Shown here one piece after another: positions 8,227 to 15,754 of a stretch of DNA of 43,384 bases. Made by a program: the position numbers and the translations under genes. The stretch's first letter is position 1. Each line of letters opens with the position of its first letter. The notes below the pieces were generated by a model. It was not told the origin of the DNA, made no database searches, and saw only the letters and a list, made by a program, of their open reading frames with translations. The stretch spans positions 1 to 43,384 of the forward strand of contig JBEIHF010000015.1 of NCBI GenBank assembly GCA_040381535.1, read 5' to 3'. The stretch comes from Micavibrio_A sp040381535 (GTDB taxonomy: Bacteria > Pseudomonadota > Alphaproteobacteria > Micavibrionales > Micavibrionaceae).

Positions 8227-9096
8227 ATGCAGAAAACCGCAATAAATTCCGATCTCTGGGAAGACCGCAAAGCGAAGGCTTTCGATTGGTTCACCGTCTT
8301 GCGTGGCCAAATCTGCGCGGAATTCGAAACCATCGACGGTGCAGAGAAATTCGAGCGCAAGTCGTGGGATCGCGCGGGTGAGGAAAACCATTCGGGCAGC
8401 AAACTCGGTGGCGGCGGAGAAATCTCGCTGATGCGCGGTGGCAAGGTGTTTGAAAAGGTCGGCGTGAACATTTCCTGCGTCCACGGGGCATTTTCAGAAC
8501 AGTTCGCCAAACAAATTCCCGGCGGCGAAGAAAGCAACGGGCAATTTTGGGCCGCGGGCATCAGCCTCGTCGCACACATGCAATCGCCCCTCGTTCCCGC
8601 CGTGCATATGAACACGCGTATGATTGTTACTTCCAAGGCATGGTTCGGCGGCGGCGCAGATTTAACGCCAATGTTTGAAAATGCCAACGACACGGCGCAA
8701 TTCCATGGCGCGCTCAAAGAATGCTGTGACCGCCACGACCCCGCCCATTACCCAAAATTCAAACCATGGGCTGATGAATATTTTTTCCTGCCGCACCGTA
8801 ACGAACCACGCGGTATCGGCGGAATTTTCTATGACTATCTTGAGAATGACTGGGAAAAGGATTTTGCCTTCACGCAAGATGTCGGAAAAACCTTCGCTTC
8901 GGTCTATCCAGCCATCGTGCGCAAGCGCATGAACGAAAAATGGACAGCCGAACAGCGCGAGCAACAGCTCATCAAACGCGGGCGCTATGTTGAATTCAAT
9001 CTGCTGTATGATCGCGGGACTACGTTCGGATTAAAAACTGGGGGCAATACCGAAGCGATATTGATGTCACTGCCCCCTGATGTAAAATGGCCTTAA
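8227..9096 (+). CDS. hemF: Oxygen-dependent coproporphyrinogen III oxidase
   Basis: A 289-residue HemF enzyme, which converts coproporphyrinogen III to protoporphyrinogen IX in haem synthesis using O2. Conserved blocks are all present: GGGEISLMRGGKVFEKVGVN, HMNTRMI, WFGGGADLTPMF, the FFLPHRNEPRGIGGIFYD segment and the C-terminal GRYVEFNLLYDRGTTFGLKTGGNTEAILMSLPP. Length is normal for the family. It sits directly behind trmL (2-bp gap) and is followed by a small protein gene at 29 bp. Aerobic haem synthesis next to the bc1 genes is a sensible pairing, although the two blocks are transcribed in opposite directions. Confidence 0.97.
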   Translation: MQKTAINSDLWEDRKAKAFDWFTVLRGQICAEFETIDGAEKFERKSWDRAGEENHSGSKLGGGGEISLMRGGKVFEKVGVNISCVHGAFSEQFAKQIPGGEESNGQFWAAGISLVAHMQSPLVPAVHMNTRMIVTSKAWFGGGADLTPMFENANDTAQFHGALKECCDRHDPAHYPKFKPWADEYFFLPHRNEPRGIGGIFYDYLENDWEKDFAFTQDVGKTFASVYPAIVRKRMNEKWTAEQREQQLIKRGRYVEFNLLYDRGTTFGLKTGGNTEAILMSLPPDVKWP

Positions 9097-9125
9097 TCAA
9101 AAAACCATAAAGAGGAGTGTAAAAT

Positions 9126-9308
9126 ATGGCTGATAAACGTGCGAACGACCCCAATGCTTGGATTGATCCCAAAAAAGCTTTAGAACATGCCGCCGGCACG
9201 GCGCTCATTATAACAGTGCCTATGCGTGAAGTACGTGAATGTCTGGAGCGTGGCGAGGAAATCCCTTCTGTTTCCGCTGATCATTTCAGGATCAATGGCT
9301 TTGAATAA
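9126..9308 (+). CDS. Small hypothetical protein (60 aa)
   Basis: A 60-residue soluble protein with a good ribosome binding site (AGAGGAG, 9 bases before ATG). Composition is charged and mostly helical (DPKKALEHAAG; VPMREVRECLERGEEIPS), with a single Cys. I do not recognise a family. It follows hemF by 29 bp and is followed by a likely terminator at 9311-9346, so it is probably the last gene of trmL-hemF-orf. A haem-related role would be guesswork. Confidence 0.65.
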   Translation: MADKRANDPNAWIDPKKALEHAAGTALIITVPMREVRECLERGEEIPSVSADHFRINGFE

Positions 9309-9310
9309 AA

Positions 9311-9346
9311 GGCAATACCACTAAGGTTTTGGCCGGTTTTTTATTA
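9311..9346 (+). terminator. Probable Rho-independent terminator of the trmL-hemF operon
   Basis: An imperfect stem (GGC-AA-T-ACC with GGT-T-TT-GGCC, one mismatch and one bulge) is followed by a run of six T. It lies immediately after the 60-aa gene and before a separate promoter. Confidence 0.45.
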
Positions 9347-9351
9347 AAGCT

Positions 9352-9380
9352 TTGACAAAAAACCTGTTTATATATATCTT
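9352..9380 (+). promoter_or_regulatory. Sigma-70-type promoter of the kinase-like gene
   Basis: A perfect TTGACA (9352-9357), a 17-base spacer and TATCTT (9375-9380, four of six matches). The predicted start near 9387 would leave a leader of only about 18 bases with no evident Shine-Dalgarno sequence. Confidence 0.6.
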
Positions 9381-9404
9381 ACGGAAAATATATATCAACG
9401 GTTA

Positions 9405-10352
9405 ATGAGCGTGTCCATTTATTCCTATAGACGTTTTACGGCGGAAATAGAAGCGGTTGCCGCTGCGTGGTTTGAAAAGCCCGTCATGAGCGCACCGTGG
9501 ACCCCGACACGCGCCGTTGATAGCAAGCATTCTACATCCCCATGGTGGGCATCATCGCAAACCGGTGATTTAAAAGCGGTTTTGAAACCCGGCCCCCATG
9601 CTGGCCATGATGAAATTGCCGAACGGCACGGCGACCTTCATGAATTATTCGAAAACACCGTCCGCACCTATATCGACACCGTTCCAGTTGCCGCGATAGA
9701 AAAAATTGCGGGAGACTTCGCCTATAATCTCAAACTTCCCGTTCCGCCCGTATGTCTTTATCAGAACGACAACGCACAGACTCCCGCCGCGCGCGCCGCC
9801 TGCCTTTCGCTTGTATGTTTCCAACCATCACCCAAATCCACCATAGATTTGATCAAGGAAATGGATGACGATCAACTCGCTCATTTTTTACATTGTGAAA
9901 GTGCAATTTCCGTCTTTAAAGGATGGCTCCACAATGGAGATCCACGCATGCAAAACACCGTTATTGACGAAGAAGACAAATCCCCCGCTTATGTTGATTT
10001 CTCTGCCAGCACCTTGTACCGATGGAAAAACAAACAGGAATACCGCAAGCCAATCGTTACACAAGCCGATTATATCATACGTCCCGACACCCTCCAAACA
10101 CTTGAAGCCATTCAATCCATGCCTCAAGCAATTTTACGCGGCACCGTAGAAAGAATTCCTTCTTTCTTTATGAGCGACGAAAATAAAGAAGCAATAATCA
10201 ATGGCCTCGAATACCGTCAAGAAAACCTAAAAGACCTGATTATGAAGAATGAAATGGCGCCCGCATTCGACAGCGCAGAAGAAGGCGTGACGTATCTACG
10301 AAAACAGGTGCTCATAGCCAAACGACTTCGCAGAGAGCATAACCTGGACTAG
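9405..10352 (+). CDS. Putative HipA/PI3K-like kinase-fold protein, divergent
   Basis: A 315-residue protein without a family I can name. Several elements line up with the order of a HipA-like or phosphoinositide-like kinase core. LKAVLKPG (56-63) offers a nucleotide-binding Lys. AIEKIAGDFAYNLKLPVPPVCLYQ (97-120) resembles the HipA helix-C Glu and following hinge strand. GWLHNGDPRMQNTVID (173-188) has the D-x4-N spacing of a catalytic loop, and AYVDFS (195-200) supplies a candidate metal-binding Asp. The C-terminal third is helical and charged. It has its own strong promoter and converges on cca with a 4-bp overlap of the ends. There is no HipB-like partner beside it, so a toxin role is not supported. 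The kinase assignment is inference from motif order. Confidence 0.5.
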   Translation: MSVSIYSYRRFTAEIEAVAAAWFEKPVMSAPWTPTRAVDSKHSTSPWWASSQTGDLKAVLKPGPHAGHDEIAERHGDLHELFENTVRTYIDTVPVAAIEKIAGDFAYNLKLPVPPVCLYQNDNAQTPAARAACLSLVCFQPSPKSTIDLIKEMDDDQLAHFLHCESAISVFKGWLHNGDPRMQNTVIDEEDKSPAYVDFSASTLYRWKNKQEYRKPIVTQADYIIRPDTLQTLEAIQSMPQAILRGTVERIPSFFMSDENKEAIINGLEYRQENLKDLIMKNEMAPAFDSAEEGVTYLRKQVLIAKRLRREHNLD

Positions 10353-11533
10353 AATTTTGGGACTTTGGAAAAATCGCCTTTGATCCACTTTTCCTCAAGC
10401 TCTTTAAGTTTCTTGCCGAGCGCAGGACCGCGCGAAAAACCCTTTTCGATGAGTTGGTCCGCCTTAATAGGAAATTCGGGTGCATGCCAATAGCGGGCGA
10501 CATCGATGATGTCCAAATTTGGCAATTCGTTTTTCTGCGCCAACCGGAGGAAATAGGATTTTAACACCGCTTCGTTGCCAACCCCATATATCGCCTTGCG
10601 TATCGTCTTTTTAGAAACCGATTTCAAAATTTCGAAGGCACGGGCGTAGGATTCCAAGGCTTTCTTTTGCGCGTTCGATAAAACCAACCATTCCTCGAAT
10701 GTTGTCCCCTTCATGCCGCCAACTGCGAACAGCCGCGCCATGATATCCACGACATTGTGGCGCGTTTGCAGATCGCACAAAGATTTGAAAACCTGCGGTT
10801 TAAAATTCTTGGCCATGGATTTCAAAACATCGCATCCGAACATGGCGGTCAGAACTTGTGTTGGATCTGTAACGCTTAGAACTTTCAAAAGCTCTTGCGT
10901 GACGCGTTCTTTCGAAAGCTGACAAATTTTATCCGCCAAAGCCTTGCAGGCTTTTAAAGCGTCCGCATCCATATCGCCTTCGCCGTATTCCGCGTGTATG
11001 CGGAAGTAACGCAGGATGCGCAGATAATCTTCGGCTATACGTTCCGATGGATCACCGACAAAAACCACTTTGCGTTTTTCGAGATCGGCCAGTCCCATCC
11101 CTGTCGGGTCGTAGATAGCGCCTTCGATAGAACAGAGCAGCGTATTCATTGTGAAATCACGGCGGATCGCATCTTCTTCCCATTTTTGGGTGAAGGCGAT
11201 AACAGCATGGCGGCCATTCGTATCAATATCTTTTCTTAAAGTCGTGATTTCAAACGAAGCGTCTTCGACCAATGCCGTCACCGTTCCGTGATCCAGCCCC
11301 GTGGGCACAAACCTTACTCCCGCCGCCTGTAACCTCTCAATCACCCGCAACGGGTGATGCGATGTGGCTATATCGACATCCTTGACGGGCTCCCCCATCA
11401 GCATATTGCGCACGCATCCACCGACGAAGAGCGCCTGTGGCGTTTCCTCGAACCCGCCCAGAACGCGCATGACCTTTACGCATTTGTAATCTAACATCCA
11501 ATCGGTCGGTGTGATATGGCGGGCGGGCTGCAT
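10349..11533 (-). CDS. cca: CCA tRNA nucleotidyltransferase / poly(A) polymerase family
   Basis: About 394 residues. It is a class II nucleotidyltransferase with the motif FVGGCVRNMLMG followed by the metal-binding DVDIATS near residues 36-59. The conserved EEDAIRRDFTMNTLLC, DPTGMGLADLEKRKVVFVGDPSERIAEDYLRILRYFRIHAEYG and DR-type blocks follow, with a helical C-terminal domain. It adds or repairs the CCA end of tRNAs; a poly(A) polymerase role cannot be excluded from sequence alone. I prefer the ATG at 11533 over the in-frame GTG and TTG just upstream (to 11539); none has a clear ribosome binding site. The nearest upstream ORF ends at 11546, so coupling to it is possible. Confidence 0.93.
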   Translation of the reverse strand: MQPARHITPTDWMLDYKCVKVMRVLGGFEETPQALFVGGCVRNMLMGEPVKDVDIATSHHPLRVIERLQAAGVRFVPTGLDHGTVTALVEDASFEITTLRKDIDTNGRHAVIAFTQKWEEDAIRRDFTMNTLLCSIEGAIYDPTGMGLADLEKRKVVFVGDPSERIAEDYLRILRYFRIHAEYGEGDMDADALKACKALADKICQLSKERVTQELLKVLSVTDPTQVLTAMFGCDVLKSMAKNFKPQVFKSLCDLQTRHNVVDIMARLFAVGGMKGTTFEEWLVLSNAQKKALESYARAFEILKSVSKKTIRKAIYGVGNEAVLKSYFLRLAQKNELPNLDIIDVARYWHAPEFPIKADQLIEKGFSRGPALGKKLKELEEKWIKGDFSKVPKF

Positions 11534-11539
11534 CACCAA

Positions 11540-11734
11540 AACATACTATGGCCTTCCTGCATCCGTAAAGGCGAAAAGGCCTGTGCTTGCGCGACCATTG
11601 GCTATAGCTGTTGGATGTGGCTCGGTAAAAAACATGGGTGTGCGTTCCTTGGCCATGGGTTTTTTATACAACAACCACGCCGCCGCCCGATGTAACGATC
11701 CCCTGCATGGTGGAAAGTCCCATCCCCGCCCCAT
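11540..11734 (-). other. 195-bp stretch upstream of cca with short overlapping ORFs
   Basis: No convincing gene. On the minus strand three short frames overlap. One is a 62-codon frame starting at the ATG that overlaps the 33-codon gene stop, with an internal ATG at 11656 giving 36 codons. Another is a 19-codon frame ending GGGVVVV. Ribosome binding sites are poor. This could be the 3' part of the sigma-54 transcript, a decayed gene, or untranslated leader for cca. Confidence 0.4.
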
Positions 11735-11836
11735 TTATACCCGTTTTGGTGCAAAAGAACGTGTCTTAGGAAAAACTCCCATCACTTGGGGATCGATGGA
11801 TTCTACTTCGGTTATGTGACTCACGATAGAACGCAT
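11735..11836 (-). CDS. 33-aa small protein behind a sigma-54 promoter
   Basis: ATG at 11836 is preceded by AAGGAGA at ideal spacing (6 bases). The frame encodes 33 residues beginning MRSIVSHITEVES and ending TRSFAPKRV, with a basic C-terminus and no membrane segment. I recognise no family. A near-perfect -24/-12 element lies at 11861-11876, placing the predicted transcript start only about 13 bases before the ATG. A hairpin terminator (11909-11939) insulates it from slt upstream. The combination of promoter, ribosome binding site and insulation makes a real small gene likely. A dual-function or regulatory RNA is the alternative. Confidence 0.6.
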   Translation of the reverse strand: MRSIVSHITEVESIDPQVMGVFPKTRSFAPKRV

Positions 11837-11860
11837 GGCATTCTCCTTCCAAGAAGGTAC

Positions 11861-11876
11861 TGCAAATGCGATGCCA
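11861..11876 (-). promoter_or_regulatory. Sigma-54 (-24/-12) promoter upstream of the 33-aa gene
   Basis: Read on the minus strand it is TGGCATCGCATTTGCA, against the consensus TGGCACG-N4-TTGCA. The GG and GC dinucleotides are exactly 10 bases apart; the deviations are C to T in the first block and one flexible position. Confidence 0.65.
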
Positions 11877-11908
11877 AAAAATAATTGTGAAATTAAAGGG
11901 GGAAACAA

Positions 11909-11939
11909 TTTGCATTCTGCAGGTTTTGCAAAATGCAAA
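11909..11939 (-). terminator. Hairpin terminator of slt
   Basis: A 13-bp stem (11927-11939 with 11909-11921, one G-T wobble) and a 5-base loop sit 9 bp beyond the slt stop. The following tract, TTGTTTCCCCC, is only partly T-rich, so efficiency is uncertain. Confidence 0.6.
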
Positions 11940-11948
11940 GCGCATTGA

Positions 11949-13874
11949 TTATTGCGACACCATGTGTATACCGCTGATGCCGTTCTTATTGCCGTTGTTA
12001 TGGGAGAGGGTCTGGCGGTACACATAGACCCCTTCTAGAACGCGTTGCACATAGTTTCGTGTCTCGTAAATAGGGATCATTTCAATCCAGTTGACCAAGT
12101 CAACTTTCGGATTGCGTGGATCACCGATTTCCTTGATCCATTTATCGACACGTCCCGACCCCGCGTTGTAGGCGGCAAGAGCCATAGCATAATTACCATC
12201 ATATTTTGACAGCAATTGATTGAGATAGCGCGCGCCAAGCGCGACATTATGTTCGGGCTTGGAGGTGAGCCAAGCTTGCTGGTGGGAAAGCCGTGCCTTC
12301 TGCGCCACTTCCATCGCCGTGCGCGGCATCAACTGCATCAGACCTCTCGCGCCTGCAGAGCTTACGGCTTCCGTATCGTAACGGCTTTCTTGCCGAACGA
12401 GCGCATGGACAAGCGCCCATTCCACGTTCGTATTGCCCATATATTTTTCGATTTTCGGGAAAGCATAACCCACCATGGCCGTGCCGTTTTTCTTTTCGCC
12501 TTCCTGCGCTGCTTTGATAGCGAAGTTTTTCATCCCCATATCGTTGGCGGTATCTGCTGCGGCGGCAAAATCCTGCGGCGTTTGCGAGAGTTCAATCATC
12601 TTGGTCAAGAACATGCCGGCTTCACCTTTATGTCCGTTTTTCTTTAGCCACTTAGCGGCGGCAGCCAAAGAACCACCCTTGAGCGCGGGATTTGCAGAAT
12701 AAGAAACGGTTTGGACTTTATCTTTGTGGCCGAGCTTTACGGAAGCGAGTTGGCCGTAGAACGTAGTTGTGTGGCGTGCGGCTGCCGTATACCATTTTAT
12801 GGCTACTTCCTTGTGGCCGAGGTTTTCCGAAGCCAGGCCTGCCCAATAGGCCGCGCGGGACTTGCTAATCGGTGTTTCCACACCGTGATAGAGCCGTTCA
12901 AAATGTTCGAACGCATCCCACGGCTTTTTCAGATATTCGAGCGCGAGCCAACCCGCCATCCATTCATTGGCAGAAAATCCGGTGCCTTTTTGTATGCCAT
13001 GTTGGGAAGACACTTTATAGGCCTGCCCATATTTACGCTGTTCGAACAAACGCCGCGCTATGATGCCGCGCTCTTTGCCCCAATCTTCGGAATCAAACAT
13101 GTTGTCATGCGGGGGTTGGCTGTTGAGAATTTCGAGCGCGCCTGCATCGTTGTTCACTTTGCGGCGGTAATAAAGGCGATCGAACATAAGACCTTCGTCG
13201 TTTTGTAAATAATCTGGGACGCGTGACAAAAGTGCGTTTACATTGCCCTTCCCCGTTTGCAAAGCGATGCGTGCTTCGGTTATTGATTTGTATCCGCCGC
13301 CCAAAGCCTCTGCCAAAGAACGCGCATTGGTATATTGCTGCTTGTGGAGGAGCATACGCAGACGTTTTTCATGATCGCCTTTGTTCAAAACCGTCGAAAA
13401 TGCCATATAACCCTTACTCTGATCATTGGGTTTCAAAGATGACGTTGTCCACCATTCCTTGATGACCGCATTGGCCTTCAAAAAATCACCCTTATCAGTG
13501 AGGGCCTGGACGTAGGTCTTCACGCCAAACGTTGTTTGCGGAGAATTTTGAGAAAACCAAGCGATAGCATCCGCATCGGAAATGGATGAGGGCATCGCCT
13601 TCTCTGCTTCCTCGCGAAGCGTGTTCATCGCCGGAAAATCTGGGTGGTTTTTGATGAAGGCAGAAATGGTTTTAAAATCGACGTTGTTATGCTCACCCTT
13701 ATAATAGGAAAGCCACGCGGCTGCGGCGTTAGAAGGTACAAGCTTCGCCGAAACTTCACCCGCCTGTTTGGCAGCGGCAAAATTCTTATTTTTTTCCGCC
13801 GATGCCGAAGAGGCTATGGCCAACGGAAACAGGCATAAACATATTAATAATGCCCCAAAAAGACGCATCCTCAT
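11949..13874 (-). CDS. slt: Soluble lytic murein transglycosylase (Slt family)
   Basis: A 641-residue exported protein. Residues 1-26 form a signal peptide (basic MRMR, hydrophobic core, ASSASA cleavage). A long alpha-helical superhelix (about 30-460) follows, with TPR-like units such as AYWAGLASENLGHKEVAIKWYTAAA. The catalytic lysozyme-like domain starts around 480. The catalytic Glu is about residue 496 in RQESRYD, followed by SSAGARGLMQLMP and ALAAYNAGSGRV. It cleaves peptidoglycan glycan strands with formation of 1,6-anhydromuramic acid in the periplasm. It is transcribed away from dapA and ends in its own hairpin. The ATG at 13868 is an alternative start with similar ribosome binding site quality. 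Confidence 0.94.
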   Translation of the reverse strand: MRMRLFGALLICLCLFPLAIASSASAEKNKNFAAAKQAGEVSAKLVPSNAAAAWLSYYKGEHNNVDFKTISAFIKNHPDFPAMNTLREEAEKAMPSSISDADAIAWFSQNSPQTTFGVKTYVQALTDKGDFLKANAVIKEWWTTSSLKPNDQSKGYMAFSTVLNKGDHEKRLRMLLHKQQYTNARSLAEALGGGYKSITEARIALQTGKGNVNALLSRVPDYLQNDEGLMFDRLYYRRKVNNDAGALEILNSQPPHDNMFDSEDWGKERGIIARRLFEQRKYGQAYKVSSQHGIQKGTGFSANEWMAGWLALEYLKKPWDAFEHFERLYHGVETPISKSRAAYWAGLASENLGHKEVAIKWYTAAARHTTTFYGQLASVKLGHKDKVQTVSYSANPALKGGSLAAAAKWLKKNGHKGEAGMFLTKMIELSQTPQDFAAAADTANDMGMKNFAIKAAQEGEKKNGTAMVGYAFPKIEKYMGNTNVEWALVHALVRQESRYDTEAVSSAGARGLMQLMPRTAMEVAQKARLSHQQAWLTSKPEHNVALGARYLNQLLSKYDGNYAMALAAYNAGSGRVDKWIKEIGDPRNPKVDLVNWIEMIPIYETRNYVQRVLEGVYVYRQTLSHNNGNKNGISGIHMVSQ

Positions 13875-13941
13875 CCTTGCCTTATTTGTCAGAAACTATA
13901 AAGTATTCTAAGACACAACCTATTAATAATACGAGTAAAAA

Positions 13942-14844
13942 ATGTTCAAAGGCTCCATTACGGCGTTGATAACTCCTTTCAAGGGCGGCGAGATAGACTG
14001 GCAATCCTTTGAAAAGCTTGTCGAATGGCAAATCGCGCAAGGCACTTCGGGCGTGGTCCCGTGTGGAACGACCGGCGAATCCCCCACCCTTTCCCATGCC
14101 GAACACCATCAGGTTGTGGAGCGCTGTATCAAGATAGTGAACAAGCGCATTCCCGTTATCGCGGGCACGGGTTCAAACTCAACGAAGGAAGCGATCGGTT
14201 TGACGTTAGAGGCGCAAAAAGCAGGCGCAGATGCCGCACTTGTGGTTGCGCCATATTATAACAAGCCTTCGCAAGACGGATTGCTCGCCCATTACAAAGC
14301 ACTGCATGATGCGACGGCCATTCCGATTATCGTCTACAATATTCCGGGGCGAAGTGTTATCGATGTCTCCGTCGACACGATGTGCAAGATGGCCGAACTA
14401 CCACGCATCGTCGGGGTTAAAGAGGCGCACACAGATTTGGGCCGTCCACTCGCCATCAGAAAACGCCTCGGCGATTCTTTCTGTCAGTTGTCCGGTAATG
14501 ACGACACGGCAACCGCCTATCTCGCGCAAGGCGGCCATGGCTGCATTTCTGTAACTTCCAATGTAGCGCCCGCTCTGTGCGCGCAAGTGCAAAGCGCATG
14601 GGCGAAGTGCGATTTGAAAGCCATGAACGAGGCCCGCGATAAACTCGCACTGTTGTATGCCGTATTGTTCTGCGAACCCTCACCAGCGCCCGTAAAATAC
14701 GCTGCGTCCAAACTCGGCTTATCCACGGACGAAGTGCGCCTGCCGCTCGTTCCCGCTTCCAAAGCGGCCAGAGTGAAGGTTGACGAAGCCATGGAATTTG
14801 CAGGTCTTATAGAAGGCGCCTCCGCAAAACGCGCCAATGGTTAA
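13942..14844 (+). CDS. dapA: 4-hydroxy-tetrahydrodipicolinate synthase
   Basis: A 300-residue TIM-barrel aldolase. The pyruvate-binding CGTTGESPTLS (41-51), the catalytic Tyr132 in VYNIPGR and the Schiff-base Lys160 in IVGVKEA are all present. It condenses pyruvate with aspartate semialdehyde, the first step of lysine and diaminopimelate synthesis, so it feeds peptidoglycan as well. The 3' end overlaps smpB by 8 bp, a common dapA-smpB arrangement in Alphaproteobacteria. The ATG lacks a strong Shine-Dalgarno sequence. Confidence 0.97.
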   Translation: MFKGSITALITPFKGGEIDWQSFEKLVEWQIAQGTSGVVPCGTTGESPTLSHAEHHQVVERCIKIVNKRIPVIAGTGSNSTKEAIGLTLEAQKAGADAALVVAPYYNKPSQDGLLAHYKALHDATAIPIIVYNIPGRSVIDVSVDTMCKMAELPRIVGVKEAHTDLGRPLAIRKRLGDSFCQLSGNDDTATAYLAQGGHGCISVTSNVAPALCAQVQSAWAKCDLKAMNEARDKLALLYAVLFCEPSPAPVKYAASKLGLSTDEVRLPLVPASKAARVKVDEAMEFAGLIEGASAKRANG

Positions 14845-15334
14845 GAAGAAAGATAAAAAATCGCAACTACTTTCCACGGATGTCACGATATCGGACAACC
14901 GTAAGGCCAACTTCGAATATTTTCTGGAAGACAAAATCGAAGCCGGAATAGTTTTGACGGGCACTGAGGTAAAATCTTTGCGCCACGGTCAATGCGGTTT
15001 GCAGGAATCCCACGTCGCTGCAAAAAAAGGCGAACTCTGGCTCTGGAACGCGCACATCCCTGAATACCAGCAAGCGGGACCGCAACAGCAGCATGCACCG
15101 CGCCGCCCGCGTAAGTTACTTTTGAACGCAAAACAACGAGACAAAATGATGGGCGCAGTGAACCGTGACGGCTACACGATTGTACCTACGCGCATTTATT
15201 TTAACGCCAAAGGCCTCGCCAAGCTCGAAATCGCGCTGGCCAAGGGTAAAAAAGAATACGACAAGCGCGAAACCATCAAACAGCGCGACTGGGACCGCCA
15301 GAAAAGCCGCGTTTTACGCAATGAGAAAGAATAA
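14837..15334 (+). CDS. smpB: SsrA-binding protein SmpB
   Basis: A 165-residue OB-fold RNA-binding protein. It has the SmpB signature NRKANFEYFLEDKIEAGIVLTGTEVKSLR (22-50), the LWLWNAHIPEYQQAG block, RPRKLLL, and the basic C-terminal tail GKKEYDKRETIKQRDWDRQKSR that enters the ribosomal A site. It delivers tmRNA to stalled ribosomes. It overlaps dapA by 8 bp and is translationally coupled to it. I see no tmRNA gene in this window. Confidence 0.97.
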   Translation: MVKKKDKKSQLLSTDVTISDNRKANFEYFLEDKIEAGIVLTGTEVKSLRHGQCGLQESHVAAKKGELWLWNAHIPEYQQAGPQQQHAPRRPRKLLLNAKQRDKMMGAVNRDGYTIVPTRIYFNAKGLAKLEIALAKGKKEYDKRETIKQRDWDRQKSRVLRNEKE

Positions 15335-15411
15335 ACGTCGCTTTTCTGCGCTTTTTGTCAAAAACATCCTCAAAAAAACCGTGGATTTTATGCATTTATA
15401 AGCCTCGCGCA

Positions 15412-15441
15412 TTTACGAATAAGAATGATTCTTGTTATAAA
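15412..15441 (+). promoter_or_regulatory. Promoter with a palindromic operator in its spacer
   Basis: TTTACG (15412-15417) and TATAAA (15436-15441) are 18 bases apart. A perfect 13-bp palindrome, AAGAAT-G-ATTCTT (15421-15433), fills the spacer, a typical repressor position. It drives the 63-aa gene at 15476. Confidence 0.45.
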
Positions 15442-15475
15442 TCGGTCTTGTTCAACTATGTAAAGGAAATGACGC

Positions 15476-15667
15476 ATGGTAACCAGTCGTGACGCTTGGA
15501 GCAAAGTATCTGCCGGTTTTGTTTCGGACAGAGACTACGATGTGCCTGTCGATAGTAAAGAGAGCAATAGAGTAACCGATGACTACCGCCGCGCACCAAC
15601 TTTAAGAGATAAAGTTAATCGCGACCGCGCCAATGACGTACTGAATGCTGCCTTAAAAAACAGCTAA
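15476..15667 (+). CDS. Small charged hypothetical protein (63 aa)
   Basis: A 63-residue, strongly hydrophilic protein (many Asp, Arg, Ser; no Cys; no membrane segment), probably largely disordered with a C-terminal helix (RDKVNRDRANDVLNAALKN). The ATG follows AAAGGAAATGACGC, a reasonable ribosome binding site. It has its own promoter with a palindrome in the spacer (15412-15441) and ends in a shared terminator (15687-15717). I do not recognise a family. It is a stand-alone gene between smpB and recA. Confidence 0.6.
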   Translation: MVTSRDAWSKVSAGFVSDRDYDVPVDSKESNRVTDDYRRAPTLRDKVNRDRANDVLNAALKNS

Positions 15668-15686
15668 ATCAAAAAATCCTCCAAAT

Positions 15687-15717
15687 AAAAATCCCCTGTG
15701 TAACGAGGGGATTTTTT
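15687..15717. terminator. Bidirectional Rho-independent terminator between the 63-aa gene and recA
   Basis: A 10-bp stem, AAAAATCCCC (15687-15696) with GGGGATTTTT (15707-15716), a 10-base loop, a T-run on the plus strand and an A-run on the left that becomes a T-run for the minus-strand recA transcript. Confidence 0.85.
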
Positions 15718-15754
15718 GTTTTCGGTGGAGACCGGAAAATTTATTCGCTTACGC

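Noticed and set aside
9405..10352. A HipBA toxin-antitoxin module
   Set aside because: Only a kinase-like protein is present; no HTH antitoxin gene lies upstream or downstream, and the neighbours are hemF/small gene and cca.
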